This document shows, one piece after another, positions 11,656-45,062 of a stretch of 64,000 bases of DNA; positions within the stretch are counted from its first letter, which is position 1, and each line of letters opens with the position of its first letter. The stretch covers positions 558,001 to 622,000 of the forward strand of contig JAQGDQ010000033.1 in NCBI GenBank assembly GCA_030141605.1, read 5' to 3'. The notes beneath the pieces were generated by a model. That model made no database searches, was not told where the DNA came from, and saw nothing but the letters and a program-made list of their open reading frames with translations. Source of the DNA: Tubiluchus corallicola (Eukaryota > Priapulida > Priapulimorpha > Priapulimorphida > Tubiluchidae). The translations under genes were made by a program, and so were the position numbers.

Positions 11656-12045
11656 ATAGACAGGGTTCCCACAGAACCTTAAAATAAATTTCCCTGACTT
11701 TTCTATGACTTTTCCCTGTTCAAATATTGATCTTCCATAACCAAGACAAGTAGAAATTGCACTACCAGTATACATATTCAAATGTTTTTTGTGTATGGAC
11801 ATCCATACGTATACTGATATATAATGTGTCGGCCAATCATTATTTCTGGAATAGGAATCGAAACTGGGAGCCTGAAATAGCAAAATTTTATTTTAACATG
11901 AATTGCTTAAAAATATGTTTGGAAAAAACTCAGTTCACGGTCATTATTAATGCAGCCCTTTCCTGTTTCAATGACTTTTTGCCCCATTGCCCCAGGATAG
12001 CCTGTATTTTCAAGGATTTTCAGGATTACCGTGGGAACTATAATG
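11656..12045 (+). mobile_element. MITE-like non-autonomous element, copy 1
   Basis: About 390 bp bounded by short inverted ends (left GGTTCCCACAG near 11665, right CCGTGGGAAC near 12030). A second, inverted copy lies at about 21690-22066, sharing for example CAGGATAGCCTGTATTTTC and an internal block around ATTATTTCTGGAATAGGAATC. It has no coding capacity. It is inserted in the palindrome-family repeat, because GATTAGATAGA on its left and AATGAGCTAG on its right are adjacent in the intact copy at 14740-14760. Confidence 0.65.
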
Positions 12046-14560
12046 AGCTAGGGATCAATATATGTGACCTTGCATAGCAAAACCGTCCAATGTGCGCTAG
12101 GTAACAATTTTTAGTTGTATGCATATTCTTATTCTCCTGTTAATGCCGTTCACTTTGGTACCAGTTTCAGCTTTCTACATTGTTTCTGAGCGAAGATATT
12201 GGATTTATAGTTGAGCGGATGGCGAAAAAATCAAAACTAAAATTGGGAGTTTCAAAGTCTTTCAAAGTTTGGCTTACAATTTTCAGTAAATTTACATAGC
12301 AACTGAGGAAGGTGTTGGTTGCTATGGGGTTTGTGTGTATACTATTAAGTATAATTCTCTTTCTGGCAGTTTGTATGCAAGTATAGCCAGTGTAGTTACT
12401 TTTGATGAATTTTGAGCATCTTTGTTATTTACCTCTGCTACCTGTGTTAATTTAATTAAAGGTAAGTTATAGTAATTAATTTTATCACACGAGAGTTTAA
12501 AATTTGTTTATGTTACCAATTTTATGTTTGTTTTCATGTCTTTTTAAAAATTTTGTATAACCTATGAACAAATATATCAGCAGAGTTCCTTTGGAGTGTA
12601 TGTGTTTGTCAGGTAAAGAAAATTAATTAAAGGTGAGACAATTAAAAGCATTGGTCTATACTGCTAATAAAAATGAAAAAAAAACTTGTGAAAATAACTA
12701 TTGTCATTTTATAAATAATGTGATATTTAAGTGCATAGTTGTACACGTGCTCCAGGTTATCATTTTCAGGTATACTAACAAATTAGTATAATTACAGGTG
12801 ATACAAATCCAGCGTTTTCTGACTTTAATGCAACTACAAAGTTATTTTTGATTTTTGTAGATAATCAGTTTAGATAGTTGTAAACTTATGAGATCTTAAA
12901 TAGACTTATACATTTTCAATATTATAAAATTTGTTTTGAACAGGTAAATTATTAACATTAGTAATTACAAGTGTGACTTTTACCTGCTGAGATACTTGTT
13001 ATGACTATGTTATGCTTAGCTATACAATTATAAGTGACAAGTAAAATGTTAGCATTTCCTTGATTGTACTTGTACTGTATAAAGTATTCAGTGTCATTTC
13101 AGATACCCTCTACAAATAATTGCAGGTATAACATCATGTAGGTAGAAAATGTATTACCGCTTTCTCACGCATATACAGACATCCGGTTTTTGAATGTAGT
13201 TATTGTACCTATAGTGTAACAGCACATGTATGTCATGTATTCTCGTAATTTCTGTATGTTGGGGTCATTTCAGCTGAATCAGTCACCAATATTGCTAATT
13301 ACAGGTATGAAAGTTGTAACAAATTACAGAAGTGAGTTTGTTATATGTAACAAATAACTAACGTAAGTAAGTACCACGCAGAAGGGATTTCAATATAATT
13401 TATCTGGTTCTTATTTCTGAGCTTCAACTGATGGCCACTCAATTCAGGTAAATCAACCACTACATTTAATTACTGTGTGATAATTATTATTATAAGTCGG
13501 GAAAGACAAGTGTCTTTGATATGTGACAAAATTAAGTAGTTAACTCATAGAAAAAATTATCACAAAAAATATACACAACAAAATTAATAAAAACTGAAGA
13601 CAAGGTTTTGTATAACAATTTTCATTTTTACTACAACACTTTATCATTATTACTATGAGTAAAATATTTTGAAAGTCATACCTAACTGTCTTGAAGAGGC
13701 TTATTTTTATGAATTGTATAACCCCGAGCTTTATTCTAGTATTTCTGAGAAGTCTGTCTGCTCACAAAGACCCCACCAAATATTTTGCTAATACAGTAAT
13801 TGTAATGATAAGCACAATGGGCCTAAAGCAGGTAAAGACTTGAATCGTACATATTAGAGAAAACTATAGGAAAATATTCAACTACACATGTGTTGCCTAC
13901 ATATTAATGAAAAGAATGCTGAAAACCTGTAATTTACATATGAAACGCAAATCACTGTTACTACGAAAAAATCTAAACTAATAACAATCATAATAACATG
14001 TAAGTGAAGCTAATCCATCGCCATTCATTTTTAAATACAAGTTCAATGTTCTTCTCACTTCTGTCTCGACTTTGTTGATACTGGTGTTGCTGGGCATTGC
14101 GTTGCTGTCGTGTGACTTTAATGCCTCTGATTGGCCAAAAGTGACATAACCCGCGATCTCGGGACTCTTATTTGGTAAAAATGACAGAGATGCTTGCAAT
14201 AGCAAAATTTAAGGCATTTGTTTATGCATTTTCTATGGCATTTCTGCAAAAACCGTAGTTTACAAACTAATCTGATAGAGGACTCGGGTAGCCTACAGCA
14301 TGCCAGTCATAATAAAAAACCACGTTTGAAATCATGATCGGCCTGCAGAGTCATAACAGGTTAAGTAAGGACAGTTCTTTCCTGCAGTACAAGCACCCGA
14401 AATGGTAAGGATTTAGTTTTTTGTTAATTTTTCTAATAAAAACCAATATTTTAGGCAAAATAACAGTACAGCATGATAGCAAAATAGTCTTAGATTAGAA
14501 AAAAACAAAATCCGAAAACTGGTAAAAATTGACTTTTTTTACCTCTAGCTCCATAATTAA
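12046..14560. other. Intergenic, no supported gene
   Basis: AT-rich. The open frame at 13978-14205 (minus) is unrecognised and probably spurious. No repeats other than simple A/T runs were noticed. Confidence 0.5.
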
Positions 14561-14600
14561 ATTAGCGCACTATGGACGGTTTTGTTTTGCACGGCCACAT

Positions 14601-14927
14601 ATATATTCTCGCTGAGGTGTTGCAAACTTTTCTCTGGTTAGAACAGCACTTTAAATGTAGAACACTTGTTGATTGTGAAACTTGGGAACAGCGCCGGCAT
14701 ACAGAAACAAGAAAGTTTGCAACGGACAAGCAACCATACGATTCCATAGATAATGAGCTAGTAACGAACGTATATATATATTCGTTACTAGCTCATTATC
14801 TATGTAATCATATGGTTGCCTGCCCATTGCAAACTTGCTGAGTATATGTATATTCTTGCTGAGGTGTTGCAAACTTTTCTGTATTTACACCAACACTTTA
14901 AACGTGGAACACTTGTTGGATGTGAAA
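14601..14927. repeat. 124-bp palindrome between about 80-bp direct repeats
   Basis: Positions 14713-14836 form an imperfect palindrome: left arm 14713-14768, right arm 14781-14836, with a TA-rich centre. Examples of paired parts are GATAATGAGCTAGTAACGAA and TTCGTTACTAGCTCATTATC. The arms differ at only a few positions. On either side lie direct repeats, 14601-14680 and 14849-14927, sharing GCTGAGGTGTTGCAAACTTTTCT and GAACACTTGTTG. Because of the symmetry both strands show similar short open frames, which are not genes. Related sequence occurs at 11560-11655. Confidence 0.8.
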
Positions 14928-14934
14928 GGGTAAC

Positions 14935-15085
14935 TGACTTGATGACTTTTTAGTCATCCCTTTCACTTTACATTTACTTTATTAACACATTTATTACTCT
15001 AATTATGTTTCTATATTTTATCATATGTATACGTTCCTGAAATGTTATGATACTTATAGAAAAAATAAACTTGATTTGATTTAGT
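14935..15085 (+). mobile_element. Possible LINE 3' end
   Basis: AT-rich stretch ending in AATAAACTTGATTTGATTT, a tail style common at the 3' ends of non-LTR elements. There is no coding remnant, so this is a weak call. Confidence 0.3.
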
Positions 15086-15173
15086 TCCTGTTTATTTTTA
15101 ATTTCCTCTGTTTGAATTGAACAGCATAAATAAACTAGAATTGGAATGAATTAAAGTTGGAAGTTTCCTTTAA

Positions 15174-15291
15174 TAGGCGAATCTCGAATATCAGTAGTAC
15201 TAGTAATACTACTTGTACTAGTACTACTAGTACTAGTAATACTATTTTTAGTTTTATGTTCAATATCGTATATCAAACCAACTTGAGACAG
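15174..15291 (-). repeat. Inverted copy of the 11.3-kb tandem-repeat block with an internal triplet repeat
   Basis: CAAACCAACTTGAGACAG (15274-15291) is the reverse complement of the repeat unit at 11338-11510, and GAATCTCGAATAT (about 15179) is the reverse complement of ATATTCGAGATTC at about 11536. Between them, 15192-15246 is an impure TAC/TAG triplet array rich in AGTACT and CTAGTA. Confidence 0.65.
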
Positions 15292-16643
15292 GTTTATGTC
15301 TATTGGCTTCCTTTGCAACTATGCAAAATGAGAACCCATAAATGCAGACGCGCAAAAACAAGAAAATTTTTACCTCTACAATGCTCGTAGACTATTATTA
15401 CAGTTAATGTTAATTGAAAAAGTGAGCTTAGCAATAAGGAAACTCTTTGATAAATTACATTTGTCGGAAGCTGGTGAAGCAAAGATTTTTCTTGTTGGCG
15501 GAGTTGCTTACGTGTAATTCAAATGAGTTTTTCCCGTCTTCAAATAATAAATAAATAAATATAGCGATGTGGGCGGTGCAGTTTAATTCAATGAAGGCCA
15601 TAACAAGTAAGTGCAAAAATCCTTAGGTTGAGTTTATTTTTTAGCTTTAAATTCAGTTTATTTCACCAGCACACTACAATTACAAATACATTTTCAAATT
15701 ATTACTGTGTAATTAAAAAAAACATAACTACAGTCAATTTAACAAGTGTACCTTTGTGACACACTAAACGTACTATGCAATTGAACTTTGCTGCCTGGTA
15801 GCTATGAAGGGGAGTTTGTTAAGCCGCCATGAAATGTGAAATAAAGAATGACACCTTATCTAAAAACACTCCAACGAAATAAGTACCTAGATGGTAACTA
15901 TCTGTAAACGCTCCTCTCTTAAATGCTTTTTGAAATTGCCAACTGATGAAGCACCGAGGGTTGGTGATGAAAGATCATTTTATGGCTGAACTACGCGATG
16001 CCCAAAGAAGTGTGATCTAATGTTAGTTCTAGCTGATTCCACAAATAACTTAGACTTATGACCCCGAAGAGTTCTTTGAGGCCTGGGAAACAGCCTTTCT
16101 CTGTCAGAACAGTGTTCTGCTACTTATTTTGAAGCCGTTTGCTAGGTACACAGTCTAACACCCTCGCCAGAAGAGTAGAAATCGAAGTGGGATCCAAGTC
16201 AAGACGAGTGCATCTATCCTGGGTTCTTTCTAGAGCGTTTTTGACAGTAGCATACGAGGGTGACCATACAACTGATGCATTCCACAACGGGTCAAACACA
16301 GCTTTATAGCTGTAGAGGAATATTTACAGCTGCATTTCTCGATATAACACAGTGCTTAATCATGCAAATGTGATAGTTTGCTTTTGCTTACACATGGTAA
16401 TTCCATTTGGTCCTTTGAGGTTATTGGAAATCATTACTCCCTAATTTCCAATTCAACTTTTTTCAACTATCTGTGCATTATTTAGAAAGATAAATGTCAG
16501 ATTTAGGGCATATTCTAAGTAAGGCACATTTGCCATATTTAAGGGTCATCAACTATTTGCTGCACCAGTCTAAAACGTCATCCTAGTCGTGTTGTAAAGA
16601 TCAAAATAACCCCAAATTGGACGAAGGGGCAAATAATAGGATG

Positions 16644-17253
16644 CTAGTCAGTGGACTAGACTACGGCCAAGTCACGTTGAAAACACCTGTTCTTGTCTGA
16701 TCACCGAAATTAAGCAACATGGAGCCTGGTTAGTACTTGGATGGGTGACCGCCTAGGAATACCAGGTGCTGTAGGCTTGCGGGATGATCACACTGTATCT
16801 CGACACTAGGTGGAGGAGCACAAGGCAGCCAATGGCTAGAGGGCGGAGGAGCTGCACAAAGCAGCCAATGGCTAGAGGGCGGAGGAGGTCAAGTGACCCA
16901 ACGGCCATGTGTAGAGGAGTAAACCTTCAAATCAGGAGTGGAGCCCCGTAGGCGGACCAGTGCAGCATGCTCACTGACTCCGGCAGCTCCTGCAGCCAAC
17001 CTGGTGCCAAATGTATCGCTCCGCTTTCCTTTGGACTAGGCCAGCGAGGAAGAGAGGGGGTTCCTGTTGTCTGGGCAACTCAGGATCTCCATACACCTTG
17101 CCCAGGCGTGCCCCCTGGAGACGTTCAAAGATCGGACTTCTGAACCACAGTCGATGCTGTAGCTCCATCAATGTGATCAATAGCTGACTCTCTTGGCGCA
17201 CACTCCATTGTCTTCTGAGACAGAAGGATGCCAACCAACAACCAGTCAGTGGA
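16644..17253 (+). mobile_element. 5S rRNA-derived SINE with target-site duplication
   Basis: The element (about 16656-17241) starts with a 120-nt 5S rRNA-like head (16659-16778). A GC-richer tail of about 460 bp follows, containing a duplicated unit of 32-36 bp (16812-16843 and 16844-16879, both with GCAGCCAATGGCTAGAGGGC) and ending in CCAACCAACAA. It is flanked by 12-bp direct repeats that match at 11 of 12 positions: CTAGTCAGTGGA (16644-16655) and CCAGTCAGTGGA (17242-17253). The host is the LINE reverse transcriptase above, and the duplication falls inside its reading frame. The structure matches the SINE3 class (5S head, LINE-mobilised tail). The open frame at 16971-17234 on minus is within the tail and probably not coding. 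Confidence 0.85.
16659..16778 (+). rRNA. 5S rRNA-like sequence (SINE head, probably not a functional 5S gene)
   Basis: The 120 nt align end to end with animal 5S rRNA: start CTACGGCC, the internal promoter with box A-like TTAAGCAACATGGAGCC, the intermediate element GGATGGGTGACC, box C-like GGAATACCAGGTGCTG, and end TGTAGGCTT. It differs at scattered sites, for example GACTAC for GTCTAC at the 5' end. No run of four or more T follows directly; the sequence reads GGCTTGCGGG. That, the single copy, and the target-site duplication around the larger unit all argue for a retroposed SINE, not a working 5S locus. The polymerase III promoter looks intact. Confidence 0.8.
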
Positions 17254-17765
17254 GAAATACAATCAGTAATATCATTAATAAAAATTTAGAAGCAGTATAG
17301 GCCACGCAAGGTTCCTTGGGGAATACCACTTATATAATGGGGTGCCATTTAGTGAATATACCATTAACTCTTTAACATGTTGGAAACGATGGGTATGAAA
17401 GTATCTGAACCACTTAACCATCTATTCCATTTTGGATGATATTACCAGAGTTGATATTATCTATCGTGTCGCTCAAACAGCTAATACTATCAGTATCAAA
17501 TAGTATTTTGTTGTTACCATTTAGGCTATTATCCCACTCAATTTTCGAGGTTATTGCCTAAGTATCATCAAAATTTGTCTTGCTCAGACGACTGGGAATT
17601 ACCACCCGCAGTATTTAAGTTGCCGGTGAGCAGTTAGTTGAAAGAAGTAAGAGAGGAAAACGTCGAAAACGAAACATAATACATGTATAAGGAAACAATG
17701 TTCTGATTAACTGCAATAGATTTTTGACAAGAAACACTTGTTGGACACTGTATGACCAATACGAA

Positions 17766-18090
17766 TCATGAGTCAAACGAATTATTTGCTATTAAACATT
17801 TATAAGACTGAAACAGTTGACGATTCAAAATTTTTTTAAAAGTATTTATAGATTTGCTGATTCTAATGTTTGGAGGAATATTGTTTCATTGTAGAGGGCC
17901 TGTGAATTTAAACCTGTCTACTAAGATTTGTTCACAATAAGGTATAAGATACTCATTAGAATGTGTATTATATTGTGTTTGATTACGTAATACTGGATTG
18001 ATAAAGCTCGCTGGAAATAAGCCAAAGTAGGTTTTGTACATATATGTAGAGATTAAATGAAATCTTCTAAGACCAAAATATTACTGCTTC
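17766..18090 (-). pseudogene. LINE reverse transcriptase C-terminal remnant, different family
   Basis: One minus-strand frame with a single stop reads TYMYKTYFGLFPASFINPVL, then EYLIPYC, RFKFTGPLQ (stop), NNIPPNIRISKSINTFKK, and ends ANNSFDS at the stop 17766-17768. This is the C-terminal pattern of many Jockey/RTE-like ORF2 proteins (PFCRTN...GPxxWNxxPxxI...S...FK). It differs in motif spacing from the 15.9-17.6 kb element, so it is a separate insertion. Confidence 0.7.
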
Positions 18091-19156
18091 AAAACAGTGA
18101 TTTAGTTACAGTTGTATATTTTGATAGACCATTCATATTGTGGAGAAATTTTCTTTGATGTCTGTTTAAAATAACCAAGTTTGTGAATAGATTCTGCTTT
18201 AAGTGTTTCAGTATTGAAATTACAGAATGGAAGTTAAATATGGTCAAAGTGAATTATCAAAATAAGTTTATTTAAAGGAGATGTCAAATGCTCATTATAT
18301 GAAAACAGTGAAATGCTCTAGAACATTTATTGGTATGTGAAAAAGTGAATGAGAGAATGTGTGCCAGTAACGTGGTAATTTTTGATCTGTATGGTAAAAA
18401 TACAGATTAATTAAATCAAGTAAATGTCAGCATTAAGCAAGCTCTGAAAGCAAGAAAGTTGTTGGGAGTTGACTTCGAGAAATGGAAATCGGAGTAGGCT
18501 TGCTCTTAGAGATAAGTGTCTCCCAGAAGAGAGAAGTCGATGTGAAACCTCTGCAACCGGTTAGTTGTTTGAACTTTCTGTGATTACTCTTGCCCCTCTG
18601 AGCCTCTCCACACTTGTGAATGATGTACAATCACTTGGGAAGGCTTTTCAACAATAATGAACACTGCATTATTTCCAACTATTCACACAGCTTTCATTCG
18701 TGTCTCTACCTATAAGAATTTTGCTGTAACACAATCTTCTACAAGCCTTGACACATTTTTGTTTTTGGGGTTATACACTTGCACATAATTATAGAGTTGT
18801 TCATTTCTCCATGATGTTGTTCTCATTCATGTTATACATTAGTTTACATTTTCTCATTGTACCAAGTTGTCAGCTTGTTATCATCATTTCAGCAGTAAGC
18901 AAAACCATACAGAATGTTAGTAATGTTAATGATAAATGAATCCGCAAAGATTGGGATGTGTGATATGACCAATTGTTCAATGATTGGGTATTGTTTCAAT
19001 TTAGATAAAATTCTTTTGAGCAGATAACATCGTCAGTAGTACAATACTGTGTTCTAATTACACGCTAGTGCTTTTAATAGTTTAATAATCAATTTCACAT
19101 TGCAAAGCTAAATAGGCAATGACTAAAAAGAAAGAAAGTTGGAGTGAGAGAACGGC
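18091..19156. other. Intergenic, no supported gene
   Basis: AT-rich. Short open frames at 18433-18630 (minus) and 18748-18939 (plus) are unrecognised. Nothing else was seen. Confidence 0.5.

Positions 19157-19240
<84 letters not shown>
19157..19240 (+). repeat. (GA)n microsatellite, about 84 bp
   Basis: Uninterrupted GA dinucleotides on the plus strand. The ER-repeat open frame through it is an artefact. Confidence 0.97.
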
Positions 19241-19797
<557 letters not shown>

Positions 19798-20224
19798 AAC
19801 CCTACTCCCTTACTAAGCCTACGAACAGTGACTCATTTAGACTTCATTATCCGGTAGAAGGTTAACTTTTGCCTTTTACTGACAATTGCTTGTGTAAATG
19901 GTTTTTTATCTCATGCACGATTAGGCGCCTGGTTATCTGACTGGTACCTATTAATTTTTTATAATAATTAGGTCATACCAGATGACAAAAATCATTGCTA
20001 ACTCTTGATTTTTCAAAATGAGAAGTGATGTTTTGATTATCAAATTTTTTGGTGGATGGTTTAACAATGATAATTTGATTACAAGTGTAAAAGTCAAAAG
20101 CTTGGGGTTCTGCTAAGAATGTATGTAACATGCATTAGATTATGTAGTATCAACTTTGATTGGTATACAAATAAATGTATAGTTGTGTAAAGTCTTTAAT
20201 TTTTGCATTTTTTGCTTTCACTAG
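19798..20224. other. Upstream region of POLQ
   Basis: AT-rich sequence before the first POLQ exon. A pyrimidine-rich stretch ending TTTGCTTTCACTAG (to 20224) could be a splice acceptor for an upstream 5' UTR exon or a spliced leader. No TATA box or other promoter element is convincing. Confidence 0.4.
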
Positions 20225-20260
20225 GTTGTGTTTAATTGTGCATTTTGGTGCCATGATAGA

Positions 20261-43650
<23,390 letters not shown>

Positions 43651-43988
43651 TTTTGTTGTAAAAAATTTGTAAGCTTATTCTAGATCAATTTCTAATTCCC
43701 TAAAGTTGGAAGATATACCATTGTTGTTACATGTCATTTTAATGAAATTTTCTAATGAGATTTGCATGCATGTGTTTCTACAGTGATTACTGGTTATTAT
43801 TGTGTTGCTACTGCAACTCTGCCGCTTGTCTTTCATTTTTCAACTTTTGGAAAAATGTTAATTACATTAAAATGAATCATGTAAAATCCACAAAGACTAA
43901 TCTTTGAAATTACTGCCAACTGTGCAAAGAGATTGTGATTGCATTTATTTCAAATTTGTTTAAAATGTACTATGAACAATGAATTGGT

Positions 43989-43994
43989 AATAAA
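43989..43994 (+). terminator. AATAAA polyadenylation signal for POLQ
   Basis: The first clear AATAAA after the POLQ stop, about 340 nt downstream, giving a plausible 3' UTR of about 360 nt. Confidence 0.55.
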
Positions 43995-44935
43995 ATTCTG
44001 ATGAATTATCACTAAGTAAAATTGATTTACTGTTATTGGTTTTATATAACCTACTTTTCTTATTTCACTAGTAAGACTGTACTGGTGGAGCACTAACCTT
44101 AGTACAATATAAATGGGAGAAATACTTTGAAGCTTTAGAATTTGTTCAGGATTACTGTCGAAAAGTCTGCTGCTTATACTGATTTCCTTATCTTTTGTCT
44201 AGGATAGAAATACAAATTATAATGCTAGTGCTTCATGATATTGACGGTACTTTATCTAAAATTGGTCTTCACAGTTCACACACTTTCGAACTATTTAGAA
44301 TAACCCTGTGTCATGATAACATGTTGGCGTTTTTCACAATTTATGTGTTCACCTCTTCAGTCATGAATACAGTCTACTAGTTAATTGGTGTTAGCCTATA
44401 ACTATAGTAACTGTTAAAATGTGAAAAAGGGTAGTTCATAAATTATAAAACAATATACTCAGTTTATCTATACAAAGCTAATAAATTGTCAATTATTATA
44501 CTTCGTCTTTTTGCTATCTATTCTGACTCTGTAGCAGAGCTCTTTTGTAAATGTTTTCTATTTTTTCAAAATTTCTATCGACTTGAAAAAATTTCTATCG
44601 TAAGGGTCTCTTAGTAATAAGCCAATGTGAAATGAACGTAGCAACGTTTTGCATGTTTGAGCATAAGTTTAAAGAAGTTGCACATTGTAAAAAAAATACA
44701 TTCACACACAAACACGAAACATTGTAATTTTGCTGTTTAGGGCGAAATAATTTGGTAATTAAAATTAAAAGTAATACAAAATGTACCTTGGGTTGTTTCG
44801 CTTTTAGTGTCGTTTCTCAAGAATATCGCACTAGTTTTTCAGTTTAGCTGATCAACAGGAGAATCATTGTCCGCTGGCTCTTGTACATTCTCTGTAAATT
44901 CTTTACTTTACTTAGTGCTATGTGTGGTTACAGGG
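43995..44935. other. Intergenic, no supported gene
   Basis: AT-rich. The open frame at 44195-44380 is unrecognised. No repeats were noticed. Confidence 0.5.
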
Positions 44936-45062
44936 GTTTTGGACACAGGGCTTTTAGACATAGACAATTTCGACATATACGTTTTGGACAGGTAGATTAT
45001 ATGGACACAAGGTAATTGGGAACGGGACATTTGGACACAAGATAATTTGAACACAAGGTAAC
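44936..45062 (+). repeat. Degenerate tandem repeat, 14-17-bp units
   Basis: About eight imperfect units resembling TTTGGACACAAGGTAA follow each other: TTTTGGACACAGGG, TTTTAGACATAG, TTTTGGACAGG, ATGGACACAAGG, TTTGGACACAAG, TTTGAACACAAGG. It is an old minisatellite-like array. Confidence 0.6.

Larger units (their letters stand above)
15887..17600 (-). pseudogene. Degenerate LINE reverse transcriptase, split by a 5S-derived SINE
   Basis: Minus-strand remains of a non-LTR reverse transcriptase. From the 5' side: IDG and NGIFTKWHP fragments (about 17360-17430), the palm motif SGIPQGT (about 17320), IFINDITDCISPLT (17255-17290), then an insertion. The frame resumes at about 16640 with SILLF and DDVLDWCSK (about 16560-16590), followed by YKAVFDPLWNASVVWSPSYA (about 16255-16310) and the C-terminal RTNIRSHFFGHRVVQP, ending at the stop at 15887. 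There are many stops and frameshifts. The YADD catalytic segment is degraded. Removing the insertion and one copy of the 12-bp duplication makes the ISPLT/SILLF frame continuous. Confidence 0.85.

Noticed and set aside
11557-12077. Open frames on both strands sharing HYFWNRNRNW-like peptides with 21791-22078
   Set aside because: The similarity is explained by the two MITE copies at DNA level; no protein family or conserved frame.
14562-14872. Similar open frames on both strands
   Set aside because: They result from the palindrome at 14713-14836, which gives both strands nearly the same translation.
16659-16778. Functional 5S rRNA gene
   Set aside because: Single copy, several substitutions, no T-run terminator, and part of a larger unit with target-site duplication.
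16971-17234. Minus-strand open frame of 87 codons
   Set aside because: Lies wholly inside the GC-rich tail of the 5S-derived SINE; no family resemblance.
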